A stretch of 42,887 nt of DNA from a virus, in the IMG/VR virus record IMGVR_UViG_3300044691_000246, positions 1 through 42,887 of that record. One strand, 5' to 3'. Positions 7,994 through 16,891 of this stretch are shown here, piece by piece; the stretch's first letter is position 1, and the number at the start of each line of letters is the position of its first letter. Position numbers and translations under genes: made by a program. Under the pieces are notes generated by a model. The model did no database searches and was not told the origin of the DNA. It was given only the letters and a program-made list of their open reading frames with translations.

Positions 7994-8397
7994 TGGCAGA
8001 CATTGACATACAGATAGTCACGAACATAGAGGGCCTGGACGAGTTGGAAGAGGCGTTTACCCACGGGAGTAGACGCGCCGTCAAGAAGTTTCTCCGTAAG
8101 GTCGAAATGAACGCGGCCAAGGTTTTGGTTGAGAGTGCCGAGCAGTTCGCGCCGTACGACACGGGCCGCCTCGAAGGTGATATCCACCGGATGTCAGTTG
8201 TAAGTGAAGACGCATTGACGGTCCGCGTCGGTCCGGGACAAGAAGCATGGTACGGGATGATGCAAGAGTTCGGCGCGCCGGAAGCGAACGTCACCGCTTT
8301 GCATTGGTTGGAGAACTCGGCCCGCGAAGTCCAGGACAAAGTTTTGGAAGAGTATTACGACGGCCTCCGCGAAGGTCTTGAGGACATGAAGAAATGA
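7993..8397 (+). CDS. HK97 gp10-like tail completion protein
   Basis: From ATG 7993 the product has 134 residues. IEGLDELEEAFTHGSRRAVKKFLRKVEMNAAKVLVESAEQFAPYDTGRLEGDIH is the classic HK97 gp10 pattern, especially AP-x-DTGRL, and it ends with the usual WYGMMQEFGAPEANVTALHWLENSA segment. The family acts at the head-tail joint. Here it lies after the tail chaperones, whereas in most phages it precedes the tail tube gene, so it has been moved relative to the usual order. Longer in-frame starts upstream would run through the two preceding genes and are less likely. Confidence 0.85.
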   Translation: MADIDIQIVTNIEGLDELEEAFTHGSRRAVKKFLRKVEMNAAKVLVESAEQFAPYDTGRLEGDIHRMSVVSEDALTVRVGPGQEAWYGMMQEFGAPEANVTALHWLENSAREVQDKVLEEYYDGLREGLEDMKK

Positions 8398-8522
8398 AGG
8401 CGAGAGTTTGGAAAAACGAGTATGGGCTGTGGTGCGGTAGGCGCGGTCATTACTTTTCATACTTCGCGCGTTGGGACGATGCGGTCCGTTACGCGGTAAC
8501 CGGAAAGTTTTCGGGGGAATAA
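8394..8522 (+). CDS. Small hypothetical protein (42 aa)
   Basis: ATG at 8394 overlaps the upstream stop (ATGA) and the TAA at 8520-8522 directly precedes the tape measure start. The product is aromatic and basic (RVWKNEYGLWCGRRGHYFSYFARWDDAVRYAV). It fills the gap between two structural genes exactly, and its tight coupling supports translation. No family recognised. Confidence 0.55.
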   Translation: MKARVWKNEYGLWCGRRGHYFSYFARWDDAVRYAVTGKFSGE

Positions 8523-10943
8523 ATGGCACAGCCAGTATGGGTCTTATCAGTAGACTTGCAGACTAAAACGGCCACATTCCAGTCCGGCATGGCGGACGCG
8601 GCGAAATCGGCCCGTGGTGCGTTCACGGAGATTAAGAGCGGCGCGGGCAAAATGGGCGAAGAGACGGGCTATTCCATGATGGAGGCCCGCCACGGCGTGA
8701 TGCTCTTGGGTGAAGAGTTCGGCGTCAAGATGCCACGCGCCATTGCAGGATTTATTGCGAGCATCGGTCCGGTTGGCGCGGCGATGGAAGCCGCCTTCCC
8801 GTTCTTGGCTATCGCGGTTGGAGCGACCCTCATATTAGAGCACCTCGCGAAGATGCGCGAAGAGGGCGAAAAGCTCACCGAGGATCAAGTCAAGTTCGGG
8901 ACCGCCGCACAGAACGCTTTCAACACCCTGGACGGCAAACTCTTACAAGCACAGATCCATGCCGATGAGCTGCGCAACGACCATCTAGGCGCGTTGAGTA
9001 AGCAACTTGAGGTCATCGATAAGCAGAGCATGGCGGAACTAGTCCACGCCTTCGAGGAAGTTGCTAAGGCGGCGGATGTCGTCTTTGGTGACATCAAGAG
9101 CCATTGGTACACCTTTGGCATTGGTTCGGATGGTGCGAAGCACGCGCTATCCGGGTTCAAGACTGAATACGACAGTCTACTTTCGCAGGGTAAAGACTCG
9201 GAAGCCGGAGACCTTCTCAAAGGGACTCGCGAGAGTGCGGAGAAGGTCCTCGCACTACAGAAGCAAGCATCAAGCACTAAAACCCAAGGCGGACACGCCA
9301 CCGGGTCCGACCGAGGCGAACTCTTTAAGCACGAGGCCGCCCTCCAGGAATTAAAGAAGTCCGGTGTCGGGTTCACAGAAAAAGAAGTCCAGGCACAGCA
9401 AACCCTCGTGGACGCGCTCAAGGCGCAACAAGGAATTGAGGAGAGAGTTGCGACCCTCAAGAAGCTTGAAAGCGGCAACGCCACCAAGACGGTAGGGAAA
9501 GAGATAGGCAAAGAACAGTCCGAGGCGGCCAAGCAAGCGGCGGAGCACACGCTAAAGATGGGTGAACTCGGCATCGCGGCGGAGCGGGAAGCCGCTAACG
9601 TCCGGTTGACTTTGGCCCGTGCGACCGCACAAGAGCGGTTGGCAAGTGACTTGACCCTAGCCAACGAGGAATACCAGATCCAACTCCAGGCCAACCAACA
9701 GCGCATCTCAGCGTTGGACAAGGGCGGCAAGGACTACCAAAACCAATTGAAGGGACTCCACCAAAAGACGGAGGAGTTGACCGCAGAGCACACCAACCGG
9801 ATAGCACAACTCCAGGGTCACGCATCGGAGGAACAATACCGCAAAGACTTAACGGACCTTGAGCAAGCCGAGCGGGAAAAGATCAACGCGACACAGCAAG
9901 GCTCCGCCGAACGGCTCGCGGCTACCGATGCGGCCATCAAGGACGAACAAGCCCGGAACCTCCAGGACACTTCGTTTTATCGCGAGCTGCTGACACAGCG
10001 TGTTGAGCTGATACGCAAAGCTGCGGAGGACGAAGCCAAAACCAAGGCGGACGCGGGGAAAGAAGCTGCGGAAGACGGGCAAAAGATGGGAGAGTTAGCC
10101 CTCGCAGCCGAGCGCGAACAACAACAGCTCTTGGATAGTTCTCACCGCATGACCGATCAACAGCGGTTGGCCGAAGCTATCAAGGTCGCTAACGAGGACG
10201 CACAGATAAAGCAGACCGCATTGTCCCAAGAGATTTCAGCACTTGATAAGGGCGGCAAAGATTACGAGAACAAACTCCGGCAACTCCAGGACAAGCAAAA
10301 ACAGTTGACGCAAGCGCACGAGAACGAAATCACGGCCATCAAGGACAAAGCCGAGATTGAGCGGAACACCCGCGTACTCTCAGCCGAGACACGCTTTCAA
10401 GATACGTTGGCGAGTGGGCTAACCCAATCGCTTATGCGTCACCAAAGCTTTGCCGCTGTCTTCACAGGCATCGGCAACCAAGTTGTCTCGGGCATGATGC
10501 AAAACGCCATCAAGTCCGTTATGGCGAATGATTTCACCAAGGAATCGGACGCAGCCGCCGCCGCTCGAAAAGCGTACCTCGCGGGGATGCACTTTCCATT
10601 CCCTGCAAACATCGTCATGGGTCCCGCGCTCGGTGCGTTGGCGTTCGCTTCCGTGATGGCGTTTGCGGACGGTACGGACGGCGTACCCGGCAGTGGGAAG
10701 GGCGACAAGATCCCCGCAATGTTGGAGCCGGGCGAAGGCGTTGTCCCCGGTGGCGTGATGGACGGGCTACGGAATATGGCCCGCTCGGGCAACCTGAGCG
10801 GCGGGAGCACGTACCACGCACACGTTAGCCCGACGTACAACCTCCAAGCGCTGGACTCGGCAGGCATGGATAAAGTCCTCGATAAGCACCACGACGCCTT
10901 ACAAAAGCACGTTGAAAAAACCATAAGAAAGATGAACGGATAA
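8523..10943 (+). CDS. Tape measure protein
   Basis: The 806-residue protein is mostly helical and rich in Ala, Glu, Gln and Lys, as expected for the rod that sets tail length. A hydrophobic segment at about 75-105 (GPVGAAMEAAFPFLAIAVGATLILEHL) could cross the host membrane at DNA ejection. Two related coiled-coil units are visible, from about residue 346 and about 522. Each starts with MGEL-x-x-AAERE, has a long heptad region, then ISALDKGGKDY and a Gln/Lys-rich end, which suggests an internal duplication of about 85 residues. The C-terminal part has Gly- and Pro-rich segments (ADGTDGVPGSGKGDKIPAMLEPGEGVVPGG), a common tape measure ending. At about 0.15 nm per residue the tail would be roughly 120 nm. 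Confidence 0.92.
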   Translation: MAQPVWVLSVDLQTKTATFQSGMADAAKSARGAFTEIKSGAGKMGEETGYSMMEARHGVMLLGEEFGVKMPRAIAGFIASIGPVGAAMEAAFPFLAIAVGATLILEHLAKMREEGEKLTEDQVKFGTAAQNAFNTLDGKLLQAQIHADELRNDHLGALSKQLEVIDKQSMAELVHAFEEVAKAADVVFGDIKSHWYTFGIGSDGAKHALSGFKTEYDSLLSQGKDSEAGDLLKGTRESAEKVLALQKQASSTKTQGGHATGSDRGELFKHEAALQELKKSGVGFTEKEVQAQQTLVDALKAQQGIEERVATLKKLESGNATKTVGKEIGKEQSEAAKQAAEHTLKMGELGIAAEREAANVRLTLARATAQERLASDLTLANEEYQIQLQANQQRISALDKGGKDYQNQLKGLHQKTEELTAEHTNRIAQLQGHASEEQYRKDLTDLEQAEREKINATQQGSAERLAATDAAIKDEQARNLQDTSFYRELLTQRVELIRKAAEDEAKTKADAGKEAAEDGQKMGELALAAEREQQQLLDSSHRMTDQQRLAEAIKVANEDAQIKQTALSQEISALDKGGKDYENKLRQLQDKQKQLTQAHENEITAIKDKAEIERNTRVLSAETRFQDTLASGLTQSLMRHQSFAAVFTGIGNQVVSGMMQNAIKSVMANDFTKESDAAAAARKAYLAGMHFPFPANIVMGPALGALAFASVMAFADGTDGVPGSGKGDKIPAMLEPGEGVVPGGVMDGLRNMARSGNLSGGSTYHAHVSPTYNLQALDSAGMDKVLDKHHDALQKHVEKTIRKMNG

Positions 10944-10945
10944 CC

Positions 10946-11596
10946 ATGTACCCAACGATGAGTACGGACGTTCCCTGGAGCCTAGTCAAGAGCGGATTCA
11001 AGAAGTCTCCGCACTTCAATACGCAGACACAGAAGCCAGCGGCGGGCCGGGGCCGGAGTTCAATTAGCCTCATGCCGTACGCGACGTGGGACTTTGAGCT
11101 AGACCTTAGCTACGTCTCCGGTGGTGAATCGGTCGCGTACTCCGTGTTGCAGAGCTTTTTAGGGTGTTACATGGCGTGTTGCGGTGCCGGAAGTTTCTTC
11201 CTATTCACGGACCCGAACGACAACGCGATAGAAGACAACGGCGTCCTTTTGAACGTTACGCCGGGCGCGGCACCGATGAGCCAAGCCGGGGACGGGACAT
11301 CTACACAATTCCAGCTAGCCCGGACAATCGGACAGGCCGTTGACATCCTCCAGAACGTTACCGGCGCGGTCTTCTTTGTGAACGGAGCCGCCGTATCGGG
11401 AACGTTGAGCACGACCGGGCTTGTCACATTCGACGCCGCGCCGCCCATTGGCGCTGTGCTCGCCTGGAAAGGAACCTTTCAGTATCTCTGTCAGTTTGCG
11501 GACGACACCCTAAAGGATCTTGCAAGGGTCACCAAGAACAGCGGCGGATTCCTTTGGAGTTGTTCGTCCATCGCATTTGAAAGCGTGTTCGTATGA
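10946..11596 (+). CDS. Distal tail protein, DUF2460 (GTA gp12-like)
   Basis: The 216-residue product has an N-terminal FNTQTQKPAAGRGRSSISLMPYATWDFELDLSYV block, then LGCYMACCGAGSFFLFTDPNDN, and ends FLWSCSSIAFESVFV. This fits the DUF2460 family, whose Rhodobacter gene-transfer-agent member is the distal tail protein below the tube. It follows the tape measure by two bases and is followed by the DUF2163 and NlpC/P60 genes, the same order as in gene transfer agents and many siphoviruses. The middle (about 110-170) is an inserted beta-rich part that may be a separate domain. Confidence 0.82.
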   Translation: MYPTMSTDVPWSLVKSGFKKSPHFNTQTQKPAAGRGRSSISLMPYATWDFELDLSYVSGGESVAYSVLQSFLGCYMACCGAGSFFLFTDPNDNAIEDNGVLLNVTPGAAPMSQAGDGTSTQFQLARTIGQAVDILQNVTGAVFFVNGAAVSGTLSTTGLVTFDAAPPIGAVLAWKGTFQYLCQFADDTLKDLARVTKNSGGFLWSCSSIAFESVFV

Positions 11597-11805
11597 GGTA
11601 CGAGCTTGGGTTTACGCACTCGGATATGGTTTTCATGCGAGCTGTAGAGCTTGGGTGTAACCCCATCCCCGGCAGCTCACAGATTATACCGCTGTGGCGT
11701 TGTACGTGCCGCGACTGGTTACACGCCGCCCACGAAACAACAATCATTACGCGGGAGTCCCTCGACTTGTTGCAAGACGTTATGCGGAAGCGGGCGGCCA
11801 AATGA
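11593..11805 (+). CDS. Small hypothetical protein in the tail tip operon (70 aa)
   Basis: ATG at 11593 overlaps the DUF2460 stop (ATGA) and the stop overlaps the DUF2163 start in the same way. The protein (RYELGFTHSDMVFMRAVELG..., IIPLWRCTCRDWLHAAHETTIITRESLDLLQDVM) has a C-x-C and no clear family. The double coupling makes it very likely translated. An insertion between DUF2460 and DUF2163 is not part of the canonical GTA-like set. Confidence 0.65.
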   Translation: MRYELGFTHSDMVFMRAVELGCNPIPGSSQIIPLWRCTCRDWLHAAHETTIITRESLDLLQDVMRKRAAK

Positions 11806-12737
11806 AACGACTAATGCCCGAGACGCTCATAACGTTCCTTCAAACCAACCCCAACGTCGGCAAGGCGGATTGCTTTGTTATCCAGCTTCCCACGGGCGCG
11901 GTCCTGTGTGCGACGGAGGGCCAATGGGATGTTACCTTCTTGACGACTACGCCCGGATGGTCCGGCGCGCAAACAACCTTCAAGGCCGCCCAATACGGTG
12001 TGTGGAGCCGGGGCAAGATAACATCCGAAGCCGGGACGAAATGCGGCGCGAACACGATGGATCTAACGTGCATCCCGAAGGCCGGGACGACGTATCCGGG
12101 GTTGGGGTTGGGCATATTGAACGCCGCGCTTAACCATTTGTTTGACGGCGCTACCGTGTGGGTCTACACGGCGTACATGGCTATTGGCGGCTACGGCGAC
12201 GTATCGGCGGGCGTTGAAACGAAGTTCCAAGGGACCATCTCCAAGGTTCCCGTGTTATCCCGTGCGAAAGTCCAATTTGAGTGTGCGGACCCAATGTATC
12301 TCTTGAACATGAAAGTCCCTTCCCGGCTGATGCAAAGCAACTGTCCGTGGTCTTTCTGCGATGCCAACTGCACGTTATCCGCGCCGGACTACACGGTCAA
12401 TTTCACGGTCATCGGCGGCGGGACGCAAACCCGCATAGGCTCCGTCGAAGGGTTTTCCCAATTGGATGGGTACTTTACGCAGGGCGTAATCAAGTGCCTC
12501 ACGGGTGCCAACGCCGGGTTGAGCCAAACCGTAAAAGACTTTTCTGGCGGGGTCGTAACAACAATGGTCCCGTGGCTTCTCCCCGTCCACGCGGGCGATA
12601 CCTTCGCGGTCATCAAGGGCTGTGACAAGACTTTGACGATGTGCAAATCCACAATCAAAACCAATGGAGCGGGCGTTGACAACTCGGAGAACAACGGAAG
12701 CACGCCGTTTGTTCCCGCGCCGTCTTCATCCGTATAG
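11802..12737 (+). CDS. Tail hub protein, DUF2163 / BR0599 family (GTA gp13-like)
   Basis: From ATG 11802 the protein has 311 residues. The N-terminal half (MPETLITFLQTN..., ADCFVIQLPTGAVLCATEG) matches DUF2163. The C-terminal part has the conserved cysteines of hub proteins: Cys181 and Cys190 (C-x8-C, with Cys186 between) and Cys274 and Cys281 in GCDKTLTMC (C-x6-C). The same spacing binds a 4Fe-4S cluster in lambda gpL, so an iron-sulfur cluster is likely here (inference). The hub joins the distal tail ring to the tip. Longer in-frame starts upstream overlap the small gene and lack ribosome sites. Confidence 0.85.
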   Translation: MKRLMPETLITFLQTNPNVGKADCFVIQLPTGAVLCATEGQWDVTFLTTTPGWSGAQTTFKAAQYGVWSRGKITSEAGTKCGANTMDLTCIPKAGTTYPGLGLGILNAALNHLFDGATVWVYTAYMAIGGYGDVSAGVETKFQGTISKVPVLSRAKVQFECADPMYLLNMKVPSRLMQSNCPWSFCDANCTLSAPDYTVNFTVIGGGTQTRIGSVEGFSQLDGYFTQGVIKCLTGANAGLSQTVKDFSGGVVTTMVPWLLPVHAGDTFAVIKGCDKTLTMCKSTIKTNGAGVDNSENNGSTPFVPAPSSSV

Positions 12738-12743
12738 GGACAT

Positions 12744-13190
12744 ATGCTAACGAATAGACAACGCGAAGAAATTGTCCACGAGACGCAATCATGGGTCAAC
12801 ACGCGGTACCGTGGATGGTCGTGCGTAAAGGGCGCGGGCGTCGATTGCGGACAGCTCATTTACGGCGTGTTCCGCGCTTGCGGGCTTGTCCCGGTTATCG
12901 AGCTGCCGAAGGATTACTCTCTCCAGGTCGCACAGCACCGGGCGTCTACGGAATACGTGGACACCGTGGCGGCGTACTTCTCAGAAATCGAGGAGTCAGA
13001 AGTCCTGCCGGGGGACATCGTGGTTTACAAGCTCGGCCTCGCGTACGCACACGCCGCAATCGTTATCGAGTGGCCCCATTATGTAATCCAGGCCGAGGCG
13101 CGGCACGGCGTCTCCGGGGCACACGGAACAAAGACGCCGTTGTTTCGCATGGCCGCACGGCGCTTTTTCACGCTGAAAGAGAGCCTATAA
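12744..13190 (+). CDS. Tail tip peptidoglycan hydrolase, NlpC/P60 family (GTA gp14-like)
   Basis: The 148-residue protein has the NlpC/P60 signature: WVNTRYRGWSCVKGAGVDCGQLI with catalytic Cys35, and LAYAHAAIVIEW with His103. The expected third polar residue follows near His112. It is of single-domain size. In siphovirus tails this cysteine peptidase sits at the tip and opens the murein during ejection, as lambda gpK and GTA gp14 do. It lies between hub and host-specificity genes, starts with ATG behind AGGGA, and ends immediately before the next start. Confidence 0.9.
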   Translation: MLTNRQREEIVHETQSWVNTRYRGWSCVKGAGVDCGQLIYGVFRACGLVPVIELPKDYSLQVAQHRASTEYVDTVAAYFSEIEESEVLPGDIVVYKLGLAYAHAAIVIEWPHYVIQAEARHGVSGAHGTKTPLFRMAARRFFTLKESL

Positions 13191-16100
13191 ATGTCTGCCA
13201 TATTCGGACCACAAACGGCGGGACCCACTCGCATCAACCAAGTCCAGATCAACCAAAGCGTCCTTGGATACGCTGTCCCGGTCGTCATGGGCAAAGGCAA
13301 AATCCAACAGTCTATATTGTGGACGGACGGCTTTTCGAGCAAGCAAACGCAGGGCGGCACGGGCGGCGGCAAAGGATTGGGCGGCGGCAAAGGGACCCAA
13401 TATACGTACAGCGCGGATGTCATCGCGGCGTTGTGTGCCGGACCCATCGTAGGCATCGCGGATATATGGTCCGGGCAAAGCTGGCTAAGTAACCAAAACG
13501 GCGCGGAGACGTACCTAATTACGGGCGGGACCCCGATATATACCCCGCTCAACGCGACGAGCATGTCCGCTAATCAGGGCGTTGGCATCCTACAGGCGTA
13601 CGCCGGGACGTTCGCGGACCTCGGCTCGGGCGGAACGAATTTGAGCGGGAGCCACGTTGTCCCGCTCGTTCAAGTAGCCTTCGGAGCGACTCTCGGGCCG
13701 GGTGAATACTCGATTGACCCGACCAATGCATATCATTTCTCCCCGGCTGATGTGGGCCAAACGGTCACGATCAACTACAGCTATGCACTAAACATCATCA
13801 AGCAACAACAGAAGGATTTAATCCCGTCTACGTTATCCATACAAGTGGGCGGAACCCTTCCGTTCTCGGCAGACGGCGGCGTCTCGTTCTATACCGGGCT
13901 GAACGACGGGCACGCATTTACGAGAGTCTCCGGGACGCCCACAGCATCCGGGACGTACTCCGTTTCCGGGAGTGCTCCCGCTACGTATCACTTCGCGGCG
14001 GCGGACATCGCCAAAGAGATTTTGATTACGTTCAAACTGGACAACACTTCGACACTCCCGAACGGGACAGCTTGGAGCGTCATCTTTACGCTGTTTACCG
14101 GGGAACACGGCCAAGCCGCTTGGTCCCTTCTTGAGAGCAACTTCCCCGGCGCGGCGCTCGGATACACGGGCATCGCATACGCCGCGTACGGCCCGATGGA
14201 TCTAGGGTACGGGGCACAGATCCAACAGAACATTTACGAGGTCCTAACGGCGGACGCTTGGGGCGGCGGCATTACGGATTGCAACCCCGTGCAATGCATT
14301 TTGCGCGTTCTCACGGACAAGGTTTGGGGGCTAGGCAAAGGGACTGTCCCGTTTCCGGTTAGCGCAATCGACATTGCATCGTTCGGCGCGCCCAAAGCGA
14401 CCGGCGCGGCCATACAGGACAGCACCGCATCAAGTTGGTTCGCGGCGAATGGGTTCTTTATCAGTCCCGTGATTGACAAGCAAGACACAGCGGCTTCGCT
14501 CATGAGCCGTTGGTTAGAGGCTGGGCAGTGTGCCGCATTCATGTCTGAGGGTCTTTTGAAGTTGGTTTCATACGGGGACACGTCAACAGCGGGCAACGGT
14601 GCGATATGGGTTGCTCCATCGAGCTTCGCCGTGGCGTTGGACGATACTTGTTTCCTTCCGAAGGGTGCCGGGGAAGACCCGGTTAAAATATCCACACCCA
14701 CCGACTACATGAGCGCCTGGAACACCGTGCAAGTCTCTTGGAATAACCGGGCCAACCAATACGCGCCCGAGATTACACCGGAGTCTGACCCAGCATCTAT
14801 AAACCGCTATGGCGAGCGTATCGAAGACCCACAGACGTGGGACTTCATCACGACGTTGCCCTCCGCAGTATTCGCCGCGAGTATGCGAGTCAAGCGGAAT
14901 GCATACGCCCGAAATCAGTACGAGTTTAGTTTGCCGTATCGGTACTCGTACCTGGAGCCAATGGACGTTGTGCCGATTACCACGAGTTCCGTTTGGGCGG
15001 CGGAGACGAACAACCAAAATCTAGCCGTCGTCAATCTCCCGGTGCGCATAACCAGGGTTGTGGACAACCCGGACGGGACCCTTGAAATAACAGCGGAGGA
15101 TTACCCCTTCGGCGTCCACCAACCCACCGTGTACAACAAAGCTCTCGCGGCGGCGGTCGCACAGCCGAACAAGTACGCAGACCCCGGCAACTCAGAGGTT
15201 GTCCTGTTTGAGGCGACAAGCCGCCTCACCGGGTTCGCGGGCAACCAAATATGGATAGGCGCTCTTGGTGCAAACTCAGATTGGGGAAGCTGCAACGTCT
15301 ACGCTTCGATGGACGGGGACAAGTATCTTCAGATAGGGACAATCGAGAGCGCCGCCCGGCTCGGCGTGCTCGGCGCGGCCTTCGCGTCCGGGGCCGCCAC
15401 GGACACCACAAACACCCTCATCGTTGACCTCGTACAGAACAGCGGCGCGTTAGACTCGGGGACCACGGCGGACGCGGACGCGGACAATACGCTTTGCTTC
15501 GTTGACGGGGAGTTGATTTCGTACTCGGCTTGTGCGGTCACCGGCGTTGACCGATGCACAGCCGGGACGTATATCCGGCGCGGGCGTATGGGTTCGGCCA
15601 TCGCGGGGCACGCTGCCGGAACGCTCTTTATGCGGTTGGACAACACGGTCTTCAAGTTTACGTATGACCCTTCGTGGGCTGGGAAGACCATCCATCTAAA
15701 GTTTCAGTCGGTCAACGTCTACGGGAACTCCGCACAGGATCTAAGCACCCTCACGGCGGTTAGCTTCACAATCCCCGGATTGAACCCCGGCACCGTTGAC
15801 GCCGCGAGCGGGCTTGTTACTTCGGGGTACATGCCGCCCAACGTAACAACCAACGTTGCTCTTAACGCTGTGGTGACGAGTGCGTACGACTCGGTTAGCG
15901 GGACATCATCCATATCGGTCTACGGGCCGGGCGGAGTCGGAACGGGCTGGACATATACCGTTGGCAGCAAGACACGGACGTACGCGGCGGGGACGATAAC
16001 CGGAGTCGCTCCAGGCAGCCGAGCGTACGTCGTATACGACACCCAAACCAACGCTTATGTTTTGGTTCCCGCCACGAACTACGGGAGTCTTCTAAACGAT

Positions 16101-16616
16101 TTTTACATCGTGCTTGGTGGCATCACGGCAGCCGGAACCACGGGCGGGGGGACAACCGGAGGATACACGGGCGGCACGGGCGGCGGAGGCGGTACAGCGG
16201 CTTGCACGGTCGAAGGGACGCCACTCGACACGCCGGACGGTCCGGTCGATAACCGCACACTCAAGGCGCGCTTTGACGTTGGTGCTCCGGTGTACTTATC
16301 GGGACGGTTTGGCCCCGAGCGGATTCTATCGGCTGAGTGGGTCTATGCGGATGATGTATACCACGTAGCCGTTGGCAACCGGGCCGCGTTTAGGTGCTCG
16401 GGGACACACATGCTCCGCGTACAGGGCCACTACCAATGGACGAGAGAGATAGCCGAGCGCGCCCGCATTGAAACACGGGACGGGTACGAGCACGCACGTA
16501 TCACGCCGGTGCCGGAGGCTGTCCGGGTCCTCAAGATCCACCTTGAAGGGCCGAGCCATGAGTATTCATCGCACGGCGTAATGACCCACAACATAAAGGC
16601 CGAGCCACTTTTTTAG
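13191..16616 (+). CDS. Tail tip / host specificity protein with a C-terminal Hint domain
   Basis: The 1141-residue protein is the central tip or fibre protein, replacing lambda gpJ or GTA gp15. The N-terminal region (VLGYAVPVVMGKGKIQQSILWTDGF..., GADIW-like ADIWSGQSW) and the middle (GVDRCTAGTYIRRGRMGSAIAGHAAGTLFMRLD) are typical of large tip proteins. After a Gly/Thr-rich linker (about 980-1003) there is a compact domain from Cys1005 to Asn1134 that looks like a Hint (hedgehog/intein) fold: C-x4-GTPLDTPDGPV at its start, FRCSGTHMLRV at 1067-1077 (block B, with the S-x-x-H step ending at His1073), and SSHGVMTHN at the end (block G, His1133-Asn1134), followed by seven residues. Such a domain could cleave itself off or join the chain to another molecule. 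There is no homing endonuclease insert. The tip function is well supported; Hint activity is inferred. Confidence 0.85.
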   Translation: MSAIFGPQTAGPTRINQVQINQSVLGYAVPVVMGKGKIQQSILWTDGFSSKQTQGGTGGGKGLGGGKGTQYTYSADVIAALCAGPIVGIADIWSGQSWLSNQNGAETYLITGGTPIYTPLNATSMSANQGVGILQAYAGTFADLGSGGTNLSGSHVVPLVQVAFGATLGPGEYSIDPTNAYHFSPADVGQTVTINYSYALNIIKQQQKDLIPSTLSIQVGGTLPFSADGGVSFYTGLNDGHAFTRVSGTPTASGTYSVSGSAPATYHFAAADIAKEILITFKLDNTSTLPNGTAWSVIFTLFTGEHGQAAWSLLESNFPGAALGYTGIAYAAYGPMDLGYGAQIQQNIYEVLTADAWGGGITDCNPVQCILRVLTDKVWGLGKGTVPFPVSAIDIASFGAPKATGAAIQDSTASSWFAANGFFISPVIDKQDTAASLMSRWLEAGQCAAFMSEGLLKLVSYGDTSTAGNGAIWVAPSSFAVALDDTCFLPKGAGEDPVKISTPTDYMSAWNTVQVSWNNRANQYAPEITPESDPASINRYGERIEDPQTWDFITTLPSAVFAASMRVKRNAYARNQYEFSLPYRYSYLEPMDVVPITTSSVWAAETNNQNLAVVNLPVRITRVVDNPDGTLEITAEDYPFGVHQPTVYNKALAAAVAQPNKYADPGNSEVVLFEATSRLTGFAGNQIWIGALGANSDWGSCNVYASMDGDKYLQIGTIESAARLGVLGAAFASGAATDTTNTLIVDLVQNSGALDSGTTADADADNTLCFVDGELISYSACAVTGVDRCTAGTYIRRGRMGSAIAGHAAGTLFMRLDNTVFKFTYDPSWAGKTIHLKFQSVNVYGNSAQDLSTLTAVSFTIPGLNPGTVDAASGLVTSGYMPPNVTTNVALNAVVTSAYDSVSGTSSISVYGPGGVGTGWTYTVGSKTRTYAAGTITGVAPGSRAYVVYDTQTNAYVLVPATNYGSLLNDFYIVLGGITAAGTTGGGTTGGYTGGTGGGGGTAACTVEGTPLDTPDGPVDNRTLKARFDVGAPVYLSGRFGPERILSAEWVYADDVYHVAVGNRAAFRCSGTHMLRVQGHYQWTREIAERARIETRDGYEHARITPVPEAVRVLKIHLEGPSHEYSSHGVMTHNIKAEPLF

Positions 16617-16624
16617 GAGAAATT

Positions 16625-16891
16625 ATGCCCGCTGAAACGATACTAACCCGCTTGATGCCCGCCGAAGCGCAAGAGGCCATCCTCATTATGGACGACTACG
16701 GGACCGAGTTCAATCTCAGCATCCCCATAAGCGACTCAGCCAACCGGCAGACGCGCATAGACGCCGCCATCGCCCAACAGTCCGCGAACCAAGCGGCGTT
16801 GGAAGCGTACGCGGTAGCACACGGCATCGACTTATCCGCACAGAAGGCGGCGGGCATCGCCAAAAAGAACAACATGAAAGGTCCCCAATGA
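16625..16891 (+). CDS. Small hypothetical protein (88 aa)
   Basis: ATG behind a strong TAGGAGAAATT ribosome site, 8 bases after the tip gene; the stop overlaps the spike start (ATGA). The protein (LTRLMPAEAQEAILIMDDYGTEFNLSIPISDSANRQTRIDAAIAQQSANQAALEAYAVAHGIDL) is mostly helical with no signal peptide. Position between tip and spike suggests a connector or an assembly factor for the spike, but nothing in the sequence proves it. Confidence 0.75.
   Translation: MPAETILTRLMPAEAQEAILIMDDYGTEFNLSIPISDSANRQTRIDAAIAQQSANQAALEAYAVAHGIDLSAQKAAGIAKKNNMKGPQ

Noticed and set aside
12791-13492. Plus-strand frame of 233 codons across NlpC/P60 and the tip gene start
   Set aside because: Arg-, Gly- and His-rich alternate frame of two well supported genes.
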